Positions 1 to 6,778 of a stretch of DNA of 64,000 nt are shown here, piece after piece; positions within the stretch are counted from its first letter, which is position 1, and each line of letters begins with the position of its first letter. Made by a program: the position numbers and the translations under genes. The stretch covers positions 248,001 through 312,000 of the forward strand of contig NZ_FQVO01000001.1 in NCBI RefSeq assembly GCF_900129385.1, read 5' to 3'. Origin of the DNA: Chryseobacterium takakiae (lineage in GTDB: Bacteria; Bacteroidota; Bacteroidia; Flavobacteriales; Weeksellaceae). The notes beneath the pieces were generated by a model. It saw only the letters and a program-made list of their open reading frames with translations, ran no database searches and was not told the DNA's origin.

Positions 1-438
1 GTTCGGCTGCGTATTCGGGTGGCGCGGTGGGATTTCTTCAGGATCAATATCTCCGAAAGGTACTTTATCAAAAGGATTTACGGAAATTAAAATATAATAT
101 TCTCCGTCTGCCTGCTCTTCATTCATTAGTTTTGCGAGAGATTTTACACTTACCCTCCTGTCAGTCAGTTCAATTCGGTAGCCGGCAAGGGTTACCGCGC
201 TGCAACGCTTGATCACCAATTGTACGTCATTGGTGGCCGTATTGTGAACATCAAAAATACTACGGTCTGTAAATTCGTTTGAAATAGGCAAAAGCCCGTA
301 ATTATATGCGGTGATTCCCAATGAACTGGAATCTCTGATGGTATCGATTAAAAAATTATCCTGATCGTTAAGATGTCTCTGGGAAACCTTCATCCCGTCA
401 ACCCAATTGATGGCAAAATGCTTAATAGGCTGTATCAT
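1..438 (-). CDS. tssK: Type VI secretion baseplate protein TssK (N-terminal part, cut by window edge)
   Basis: Only the first 146 codons are visible; the gene runs off the left edge. TssK links the T6SS baseplate to the membrane complex. The visible N-terminus has no signal peptide and contains HFAINWVDGMKVSQRHL followed by an NDQDN segment, which I recognise as the start of Bacteroidota (T6SSiii) TssK proteins. It begins 11 bp after the tssN stop codon, so it is almost certainly co-transcribed with tssG and tssN. The ATG at 438 is the only sensible start because it opens directly with the conserved region. Identity rests on this motif plus the two neighbours; the C-terminal shoulder and head domains cannot be seen. 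Confidence 0.7.
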   Translation of the reverse strand, partial: MIQPIKHFAINWVDGMKVSQRHLNDQDNFLIDTIRDSSSLGITAYNYGLLPISNEFTDRSIFDVHNTATNDVQLVIKRCSAVTLAGYRIELTDRRVSVKSLAKLMNEEQADGEYYILISVNPFDKVPFGDIDPEEIPPRHPNTQPN

Positions 439-449
439 ATTCAATATTT

Positions 450-1364
450 TTAGATGGTGTGAGATTGTGTTCTTCTTATTCCTTCTTCCTCATGCTGGAT
501 AACCCTTTTACAGATCACCACATCATTTTCAGAAATCCTGTTGTCTGTGATATCCTGGTCAAAATCAATATATTTCCTAAAGCTAAAGAATGACTTTTTC
601 GTATAAAAGATCCAATAGTACGGTTCACTTTCCTGATCAGATAAATGAATCACAGAATTCGGGTTTTTGTGATTGTAATCGTCCACTACTCTGTAAAACC
701 AGTCTCCGAAAGTAATTCCCGTCGGCAATGTTTTAGCTTTAATTCTAAATCTGTTGGCATCTTCAAGATTTTTGCTGAGCTCAACATTCAAAACCATTAG
801 CCTGTCAAAATCCGCCCCTTCAAAATCAGGCAGCTTCTGATCCGGAGAATAGCGCCAGGTCTTATATATATCAACCGGAATACTAATTAACTGAACATAG
901 CAGTAATGAAAAACCAGCGGAACAAGGAATATTAAAATACTTGTCGCGGCCATTATTGGATATCCTGTACCTTTACTCATCCAGTTGAATATCAAATAAA
1001 ACAGATATCCTCCAAAACCGACACAGGTGACGGATAAGATGGATTCAAATAAAATGCTCTTCGCTAAAGAACTAAAATGTTTTTTGAAATATTTATCAGA
1101 AAGATTCACATGTATTATTCCCAGGATCAGATAAATAATCTGCGCGATAAGATACCAGTACGGATTAAAAAGATTTCCTGCGAAACCGAAAAATCCCGGA
1201 ATGGCAAGACATAAACTGCAAAGCAGAACATAGATGATAATTGTTTTTATTTTTATCGCAGGCTTATTTCTTCTGATAATTCCGAGAATTACCATCATAA
1301 TAACTGCAAATAAAGGCATAAGAATATACCTTAAAAAGATTCCTTTTACTGAAGAAATTTCCAT
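450..1364 (-). CDS. tssN: Type VI secretion membrane protein TssN (T6SSiii-specific)
   Basis: A 304-residue protein with about five predicted membrane helices in its first half (near residues 10-30, 40-58, 69-86, 104-127 and 136-158) and a soluble C-terminal half from about residue 165. TssN is one of the extra components found only in Bacteroidota T6SSiii systems, where it is thought to contribute to the membrane complex that replaces TssJLM. Placement between tssG and tssK, with gaps of 55 and 11 bp, supports the call. I see no enzymatic motif. The alternative is an unrelated polytopic membrane protein, but the context makes that unlikely. Confidence 0.68.
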   Translation of the reverse strand: MEISSVKGIFLRYILMPLFAVIMMVILGIIRRNKPAIKIKTIIIYVLLCSLCLAIPGFFGFAGNLFNPYWYLIAQIIYLILGIIHVNLSDKYFKKHFSSLAKSILFESILSVTCVGFGGYLFYLIFNWMSKGTGYPIMAATSILIFLVPLVFHYCYVQLISIPVDIYKTWRYSPDQKLPDFEGADFDRLMVLNVELSKNLEDANRFRIKAKTLPTGITFGDWFYRVVDDYNHKNPNSVIHLSDQESEPYYWIFYTKKSFFSFRKYIDFDQDITDNRISENDVVICKRVIQHEEEGIRRTQSHTI

Positions 1365-1419
1365 GCGTCTTTTTCGTATTAATATTTTTAATTGGTTTAG
1401 TAAATATAGTTAAAAATTT

Positions 1420-2361
1420 TCAGAGGAATGTAGAGTATCCGAGCCGGTTTGAATTTCTTTCATCGTCTTCCAGGGCGAATGAAAAGTCTTCTTTTTCGGT
1501 GATAAAATTTTCTTCAATATCCACGCTTACCGGCAGGAAATAATCGTACATCGCATTAAGTACTTTCCGGAACGGGCTGCCGTCTATAAATTTCTTCATT
1601 TCAGTATAAGGAATAGGGCCGATATTGACCACCCAGTTTCTCTCTCCGTCCATATGTTTGCCACTCGGAATATAGGTTACGCCGAGACGTGAATTCCCCA
1701 GCAGCATAGAATCGTCATCTTCTTCAACACCGTCTATAATATTAGGCGCAAATGTAACTTTTACGGGGATTTGCAGAAAAGCCGTCATGCACCTTTCAAA
1801 CCATGCTTTATCCCCACGGATCTGGTGAAAAAAAGGCAAAATATGAATGAATATATAAGCGTTTTGCTTATCCATCATTTTCACCAGCGGCCAGAGCTCA
1901 CTTACTGTTTTAAGCAGGGCATCGGTATCGCTGGCAATTTCAAAGTCGAATTCTTTAAGCAGAGCGCTTACTTCCGTAAAGAAAATCTCCAGTTCAAAGG
2001 GCCTGAAAAATTTTCTGGCATCTTCTTCTACCCTTTTCTGTTTGCGGATTTCCTTCACGACACTTTCTACATTTTTTCTTGTTGCGCCTAAAGAAGGCGG
2101 ATGAAAAAGACCTTCCGGCAGATAATCGTAGATACCTTCCCTATAAGTTTCTATGATAAAAACTTCTTCATCGAAACCAAGATAATCGCTGGTAATGCTT
2201 TTAATATCTTTAAGATAGGCGCGGTCATTGATGCCGATTCTCTGAATAAATATATTGCTTACTGCTCTGTGATATTTCAAGAGGTTTACTGCAACAGCTT
2301 CTGCTTTGAAGTCTGTCTGCAGTTTATTGTAATGCATCTCTACAATATTGTTTTCATACAT
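1420..2361 (-). CDS. tssG: Type VI secretion baseplate protein TssG
   Basis: A 313-residue soluble protein. TssG forms the wedge of the T6SS baseplate with TssE, TssF and TssK. The segment DYLPEGLFHPPSLGATRK near residues 79-96 is the LPEGLF-type motif of Bacteroidota TssG, and the C-terminal half has the conserved NIGPIPYTE region. It is the first gene of the leftward cluster visible here; tssN and tssK follow. Its ATG at 2361 faces a roughly 290-bp AT-rich gap shared with the divergent nuclease gene, so the operon promoter should lie there. The rest of the T6SS (sheath, tube, ClpV) must be to the left of the window if the locus is complete. Confidence 0.7.
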   Translation of the reverse strand: MYENNIVEMHYNKLQTDFKAEAVAVNLLKYHRAVSNIFIQRIGINDRAYLKDIKSITSDYLGFDEEVFIIETYREGIYDYLPEGLFHPPSLGATRKNVESVVKEIRKQKRVEEDARKFFRPFELEIFFTEVSALLKEFDFEIASDTDALLKTVSELWPLVKMMDKQNAYIFIHILPFFHQIRGDKAWFERCMTAFLQIPVKVTFAPNIIDGVEEDDDSMLLGNSRLGVTYIPSGKHMDGERNWVVNIGPIPYTEMKKFIDGSPFRKVLNAMYDYFLPVSVDIEENFITEKEDFSFALEDDERNSNRLGYSTFL

Positions 2362-2622
2362 AGGGTTTGCTGTGATTTTGGCTTATAAAAATACTATATC
2401 TCAAATTATTGAAAAAATAATATATGATTAATTTTATTCTAAAATAGTAAATAATTATGAGTAAAAAAAGAAACGGTAAAAATAAGGCTAAGACTGAGGT
2501 TGAGATTAAATTAAATGAATAAATTAGTTCACAACTTTAACCTTAAAATAAAACTGAAATTAAGATTTGATTAAATCTTCCACTCCTTCTCTCAACCTTA
2601 CTCTTAACCTTAAAATTAACCG

Positions 2623-2630
2623 TATCTTTG
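2623..2630 (+). promoter_or_regulatory. Bacteroidota -7 element for the secreted nuclease gene
   Basis: TATCTTTG matches the Bacteroidota sigma-A -7 consensus TAnnTTTG exactly. No clear TTTG -33 box precedes it. Transcription would begin around 2637, so an ATG at 2641 would be nearly leaderless and the ATG at 2653 is the better start. The gap upstream also holds near-repeats of AACCTTAAAAT at about 2537-2549 and 2606-2619, of unknown meaning. Confidence 0.45.
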
Positions 2631-2652
2631 CCCCCTGAAAATGTTATTTACA

Positions 2653-3444
2653 ATGAAAAGTATGTATTCAAAAATTTTGGTTTTGGCATTCATGGCATCT
2701 TCGGTGTATTCGTATGCATGGGGATTAACAGGGCACAGAATTATTGCGGAAATTGCAGAAAATCACCTTTCCGGAAAAGCTAGGCGGGAAATTAAAAAAA
2801 TGATGGGGAGAGAGCGGCTGGCTTATTGGGCCAACTGGCCGGATTTTATTAAATCTGATACAACGGGTGCCTGGAAGCAGGCTTCATCATGGCATTATGT
2901 AAATATCGATCCTCAAACTGATTTCAAGATTTTTGAGGAGAAATTAAAAGGTCAGGCCGGCCCGAGTTTATATACTCAGGTGAATGTTCTTTCCAGTCAG
3001 ATCAAAGATGAAAAAACTTCTGAGAAAGACAGAAAAATTGCTTTGATTTTCCTTATCCACATTATGGGTGATCTTGCGCAGCCTTTACATGTGGGAAGAG
3101 CTGAAGATTTGGGTGGAAATAAAATCAATGTCACTTATTTCGGAGACAAGACCAATTTGCATTCTGTATGGGACGGAAAACTGGTAGATTCTCAAAAATA
3201 CAGCTATACCGAATATGCAACATTATTAGACATTAAATCTGATGCCGAAGTAAAAGAAATTCAGAAAGGAACGCTTGAAGACTGGCTGTATGATTCACAT
3301 AAAATCGCTAATAAAATCTATGCGCAGACACCAAATGATTCCAAACTGTCTTATGATTATCAGTATAAATTCAATGATACGATGGAAAGACAGCTTTTGT
3401 ACGGAGGGTTACGATTGGCGAAATGGCTGAATGATCTTTTTTAA
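2653..3444 (+). CDS. S1/P1-type zinc-dependent nuclease, secreted
   Basis: S1/P1 nucleases cleave single-stranded DNA and RNA and 3'-nucleotides using three zinc ions. The protein has a signal peptide ending ...VYSYA, and the mature chain would begin WGLTGH, matching the family in which the N-terminal Trp amine and carbonyl bind zinc. Further ligand-like segments are ANWPDFIK, SSWHYVN and HIMGDLAQPLHVG, with LHSVWDGKLVD later. Length (about 263 residues) is normal for bacterial members. The ATG at 2653 is preferred over 2641 (too close to the predicted transcription start); 2662 is also possible. It likely acts in the periplasm or medium in nucleotide or phosphate scavenging. It is monocistronic and ends at a strong terminator. 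Confidence 0.88.
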   Translation: MKSMYSKILVLAFMASSVYSYAWGLTGHRIIAEIAENHLSGKARREIKKMMGRERLAYWANWPDFIKSDTTGAWKQASSWHYVNIDPQTDFKIFEEKLKGQAGPSLYTQVNVLSSQIKDEKTSEKDRKIALIFLIHIMGDLAQPLHVGRAEDLGGNKINVTYFGDKTNLHSVWDGKLVDSQKYSYTEYATLLDIKSDAEVKEIQKGTLEDWLYDSHKIANKIYAQTPNDSKLSYDYQYKFNDTMERQLLYGGLRLAKWLNDLF

Positions 3445-3505
3445 AATCAAGTGAAAAGTGAGAGGTAAAATGTGAATAGTTAATTACTATTCGTTATAAT
3501 ATGAT

Positions 3506-3532
3506 AAGCGGAACTTGGGTTCCGCTTTTTTT
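3506..3532 (+). terminator. Rho-independent terminator of the nuclease gene
   Basis: AAGCGGAAC (3506-3514) pairs perfectly with GTTCCGCTT (3519-3527) around a 4-nt loop and is followed by a T run. Confidence 0.85.
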
Positions 3533-3590
3533 GTTGACAAGGATTAAAGAATTGCCAAATAAATAAGTTAATTTTTTAAGCGGGATTAAA

Positions 3591-3650
3591 AATTCCCTTC
3601 CTCTGGAGGGGTGGCGAAAATTCTGCAAGAATTTTTGACGGGGTGGTTTA
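3591..3650. repeat. Dispersed intergenic palindromic element (GGAGGGGTGGC...GACGGGGTGGTTTA type)
   Basis: This 60-bp segment has two small hairpins: CCTC/GAGG at its left end, and AAAATTCT (3617-3624) paired with AGAATTTT (3628-3635). Its GAGGGGTGGC and GACGGGGTGGTT blocks resemble a short dispersed repeat that I recall from flavobacterial intergenic DNA. Only one copy is present here, so repeat status is from memory, not shown by the window. Confidence 0.4.
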
Positions 3651-3975
3651 ATAAAGTGAATATTGCTGCGCAATTGAATGGTGAATTGTGAATTTGATAT
3701 TTAATTATAAATGGAACTTGACTTCTCTTTTAGGTATTCATTTCCCACAGATTTCGCAGATTTTCACAGAATTCATAGTATTGCCTACAGAATTTTAGGT
3801 TTGGCTAGATCCTTACAGGATGACAAACATTGTGAATAATGCAAATTCTATTTAAAGGTAGTTGTTTTTTTAATCTAAAGTATGTGTTTGTAAATCCTTC
3901 TCCAATGAAGCAAGAGGCATAATTTACAATTATTTTTTCAAATGTAATTTAATTGAATAAAAATTAATTGAAATA

Positions 3976-4010
3976 TTTGTAACCTTTCTTGTATCTCAAA
4001 CGTATAATAC
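3976..4010 (+). promoter_or_regulatory. Possible rpoD promoter
   Basis: TTTG at 3976-3979 precedes TATAATAC at 4003-4010. The downstream element fits TAnnTTTG only at its TA, and the spacing of 23 is at the long end, so this is a weak call. The position 30-65 bp ahead of the rpoD ATG is suitable. Confidence 0.3.
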
Positions 4011-4040
4011 TATAGAAACTCTTTTTTGAGGAAAAAATAG

Positions 4041-4907
4041 ATGAGACAATTAAAAATCACTAAGCAGGTAACCAATAGGGAAACTGCTTCATTAGACAAG
4101 TATTTGCAGGAAATTGGTAAGGTTGAATTGATTACTGCGGATGAAGAAGTAGAATTAGCACAAAGGATCCGTGCCGGTGACAGAGCCGCGTTGGAAAAAT
4201 TAATCAAGGCTAACCTTCGTTTCGTAGTATCGGTGTCTAAACAATACCAAAATCAGGGTCTTTCTTTACCGGATTTAATTAATGAAGGTAACCTGGGACT
4301 TATGAAAGCGGCAAAAAGGTACGATGAGACTAGAGGTTTCAAATTTATCTCTTACGCAGTTTGGTGGATCCGTCAGTCAATCTTACAGGCTTTGGCAGAA
4401 CAGTCGAGAATTGTAAGATTACCATTGAACAAAATCGGATCTATTAATAAGATCAACAAAGCTTACGCTCACCTTGAACAGGAAAATGAAAGACCGCCCT
4501 CACCGGAGGAATTGGCAGAAGTTCTTGATATGAGCGAGGAAGATATTAAGGAATCAATGAAAAATTCCGGAAGACATTTGTCTATGGATGCGCCTTTGGT
4601 AGAGGGGGAAGATTCCAATCTTTATGATGTACTACGTTCAGGGGAATCGCCGAGCCCGGATAAGGATCTGATGCTTGAATCGCTACAGATTGAGATCGAA
4701 AGAGCATTGAACACGCTTACTCCGAGAGAGGCTGATTTGGTAAGATTGTATTTCGGACTGAATGGAAAACACCCAATGACCTTAGAAGAAATTGGCGAAA
4801 CTTTCGACCTTACGAGAGAAAGGGTTCGTCAGATCAAAGAAAAAGCGATCAAGAGATTGAAACACAACACCAGAAGCAAGATCTTAAAATCTTATCTGGG
4901 TAAATAA
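4041..4907 (+). CDS. rpoD: Primary RNA polymerase sigma factor RpoD/SigA
   Basis: A 288-residue sigma-70 factor that directs RNA polymerase to most promoters. It has the short form typical of Bacteroidota, with no region 1.1. Region 1.2 starts near residue 16; region 2 includes [18 protein letters not shown] and the -7 recognition segment [13 protein letters not shown]; region 3 follows; region 4 carries the helix-turn-helix [20 protein letters not shown]. The ATG at 4041 follows a GAGG-like ribosome-binding sequence. It is monocistronic, ended by the terminator at 4931. All key regions are intact, so this is the housekeeping factor rather than an ECF sigma. Confidence 0.96.
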   Translation: MRQLKITKQVTNRETASLDKYLQEIGKVELITADEEVELAQRIRAGDRAALEKLIKANLRFVVSVSKQYQNQGLSLPDLINEGNLGLMKAAKRYDETRGFKFISYAVWWIRQSILQALAEQSRIVRLPLNKIGSINKINKAYAHLEQENERPPSPEELAEVLDMSEEDIKESMKNSGRHLSMDAPLVEGEDSNLYDVLRSGESPSPDKDLMLESLQIEIERALNTLTPREADLVRLYFGLNGKHPMTLEEIGETFDLTRERVRQIKEKAIKRLKHNTRSKILKSYLGK

Positions 4908-4927
4908 TTTTTAAGTTAAAATATATT

Positions 4928-4962
4928 TGGCGGAGCTTGATTTTCAGGCTCCGTTTTTTATT
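4928..4962 (+). repeat. 35-bp direct repeat spanning the terminator, copy 1
   Basis: Identical over 35 bases to 5590-5624. The two copies are 662 bp apart and bracket the broken lipoprotein gene. Read as protein, both give a spurious MAELDFQAPFFI start to the downstream frame; those codons are terminator sequence. Confidence 0.9.
4931..4959 (+). terminator. rpoD terminator (copy 1 of a duplicated terminator)
   Basis: CGGAGCTTGA (4931-4940) pairs with TCAGGCTCCG (4944-4953), with one G-U pair and a 3-nt loop, and is followed by six T. The same sequence recurs at 5593-5621. Confidence 0.9.
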
Positions 4963-4998
4963 CATAATTTTAAAGGTTTAATTCCATTAAATAGTACC

Positions 4999-5589
4999 AT
5001 GATAAAAAAACTGATAAACACAGCTTTTATATTTTTAATTGTTTCTTGCTCAGACGGAAAAACTGATGGAACTCAAATGGTAGAAAAAGCAGCAGAAAAT
5101 ACAGAATCCGACTTTCCCATCAAGAGATTAAGAAATACTCAGGATATCCTGGACGGTATTTATACTGACTATATTAAAAATAATAAGGATATGCAGAGCT
5201 TGGATTCTAAAATAGCAGACATTCAAAATGATAAACATCAGATCATGAAAATTTACAATGATGTAATCGTTAATTCTTAAAATTATTATGAAATCGCAGA
5301 ATACAGAGCTAAATCGATTCGGGATTCTGGTACTAAAAAAGAAATCCTGAGGCTTCTAACAAATAGTGAAGAAAATTATTTTCTTAAAACAAAAAGACTT
5401 AATGAATTGAAAAGAAAAATCAATCAGAATTATTTCGAAATCTATACTTGGTATGATGTCTTTAAAATCAGAAAGACTTTAGGAGAAATAGAAGAATATC
5501 AAAATGCACATCCTTTAGAGACGGACAGTCTTGAAAACTTTATCAGAAAGCAAAATGACATTATCAATAAACTGAAAACTTTAAAATAA
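4999..5589 (+). pseudogene. Small lipoprotein gene interrupted by an in-frame TAA
   Basis: The frame from the ATG at 4999 encodes a lipoprotein signal (MIKKLINTAFIFLIVSC, lipobox Cys17) and runs to a TAA at 5278-5280. The same frame is then open, without a shift, for another 102 codons to a TAA at 5587-5589. The two halves have the same charged, helical, coiled-coil-like character, so they read as one 196-codon gene with one nonsense codon. I do not recognise the family. It lies between two copies of the rpoD terminator. Alternatives are a real 93-residue lipoprotein, stop readthrough, or a sequencing error at 5278-5280. Confidence 0.7.
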
Positions 5590-5624
5590 TGGCGGAGCTT
5601 GATTTTCAGGCTCCGTTTTTTATT
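5590..5624 (+). repeat. 35-bp direct repeat spanning the terminator, copy 2
   Basis: Same 35 bases as 4928-4962. It starts within 1 bp of the end of the interrupted lipoprotein gene. Confidence 0.9.
5593..5621 (+). terminator. Terminator after the interrupted lipoprotein gene (copy 2)
   Basis: CGGAGCTTGA (5593-5602) pairs with TCAGGCTCCG (5606-5615), then six T. Identical to the rpoD terminator. Confidence 0.88.
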
Positions 5625-5633
5625 TTTGCAACT

Positions 5634-6089
5634 ATGGAAATGTATTTCATTCTAAGCGCTATGGTTTGCTTTTTCATTTTTGGAAATCTGGCAATCCATC
5701 TACATTATAAAAAAAAGCATCAAAATTTTTTACAATCCTTAAGAGGAAAACAGCACATTCTATTTAAGAAACTTAATATGGAAATGGAATCTGTTGGCAA
5801 ACTGGGTTACAGATACCAATTTAATAAGGCAGATGTTGTTATTTTAGATCAGGAAATATTTATTTTGCTTTTTACAAAGCCCCTTGGTATGGCTCAGCCG
5901 ATTTTACACGTTAGCAATAGTGACAAAGTTTTTCAACATATTCCCCAAAAAATCCGTTTTGATTCTAAATTTAGGGTAAATGGAAAATTAAGAATAAAAG
6001 GCAGTTTCGGACAAGGATTAATGGGTGCCCAGTATAAAATATTTATTGATTTTAATACAGTAGATTTTGATTTGAATTCAATTATATAG
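5634..6089 (+). CDS. Small membrane-anchored protein of unknown function
   Basis: A 151-residue protein starting at the ATG at 5634; the open frame extends upstream only through the terminator. One N-terminal hydrophobic helix (about residues 3-22) is followed by a basic stretch (HYKKKHQ) and a soluble domain that looks beta-rich. I do not recognise the family. Its promoter would have to lie in the 12 bp after the terminator or upstream of it, so it may depend on readthrough from the lipoprotein or rpoD transcripts. Confidence 0.55.
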   Translation: MEMYFILSAMVCFFIFGNLAIHLHYKKKHQNFLQSLRGKQHILFKKLNMEMESVGKLGYRYQFNKADVVILDQEIFILLFTKPLGMAQPILHVSNSDKVFQHIPQKIRFDSKFRVNGKLRIKGSFGQGLMGAQYKIFIDFNTVDFDLNSII

Positions 6090-6164
6090 TTGAAGGTGTT
6101 TCAACACTAATCATTATAAGACATTGAAATACAGGAAAATTCACTGTTTATCTTAACTATTGCA

Positions 6165-6638
6165 TTATTTAATCACCGACTTCACATTCCCGCAAGACAA
6201 CATCGATTTTCCGTAATATGGATTAATGATCTTTGATTCATCGCTCAGCCAGCTTCCTTCAGCCATCGGGCAATACTGAACGTAAACCGGATTTTGAGAT
6301 ACTTTAAACTCTCTTGTTAAAGCGATCATGTGGTCAGATAATTGATAAAAAGACTTTCTCTGTACTGAAATATTTTTAGAAGCTGCGATTATTTTAGCAT
6401 TTTCTTTAAGCGCATTTAATTCTTTTTCAGAAACAATTTTACTGTTGACACCTGAAGATGTTTTAATAAACTGGGATGCAGCTTTTGAAGCTTTTTCAGC
6501 ATCATCGGAAGCAAGGGCAGATTTAATCGTAATATAATTTTGATAAAGAACAGAAACCTGAGCATTCTTTTTAGACTGCGCCGAAGCCGAAAGTATGGAA
6601 AATACAGCGAATACAGCTGTAATGATATATTTTTTCAT
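6165..6638 (-). CDS. DUF3347-type periplasmic protein, probably copper-related
   Basis: A 157-residue exported protein with a signal peptide ending ...LSASA and a DUF3347-like fold. The C-terminal signature VYVQYCPMAEGSWLSDE followed by INPYYGKSMLSCGNV contains paired Cys and Met residues of the kind that bind copper(I). DUF3347 domains often occur beside or fused to heavy-metal efflux components. Here no efflux genes flank it, so the metal role is inferred from the residues only. It is monocistronic, read leftward. Confidence 0.78.
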   Translation of the reverse strand: MKKYIITAVFAVFSILSASAQSKKNAQVSVLYQNYITIKSALASDDAEKASKAASQFIKTSSGVNSKIVSEKELNALKENAKIIAASKNISVQRKSFYQLSDHMIALTREFKVSQNPVYVQYCPMAEGSWLSDESKIINPYYGKSMLSCGNVKSVIK

Positions 6639-6727
6639 TCCCTAAATGATAATTAATTGATGAACAAATATAAAAATATTTGTGGTACTGTTGTTATAAA
6701 ATTTTGTAAGCTTGTTACAGAATTCAG

Positions 6728-6760
6728 AAAAAAAAGAACCTCTGAATATCAGAAGTTCTT
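6728..6760 (-). terminator. Terminator of the TonB-dependent receptor gene
   Basis: On the minus strand AAGAACTTCTGA pairs with TCAGAGGTTCTT around a 3-nt loop (one G-U pair), then eight T. Confidence 0.85.
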
Positions 6761-6778
6761 GTATCTATAAAAATTTTA

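Larger units (their letters stand above)
3445..4040. other. Gene-free gap of about 600 bp with repeat-like blocks
   Basis: After the nuclease terminator and the palindromic element, this gap holds a CACAGA-rich block at 3746-3770 (three CAGA units) and a GATCCTTACAGGATGACAAA block at 3808-3827. Both look like dispersed intergenic sequence rather than coding DNA. No convincing ORF or RNA gene was seen. The last 80 bp should contain the rpoD promoter. Confidence 0.5.

Noticed and set aside
4927..4998. N-terminal extension MAELDFQAPFFI... on the lipoprotein frame (and the same at 5589-5633)
   Set aside because: These codons are the duplicated terminator hairpin and its T run; the true starts are the ATGs at 4999 and 5634.
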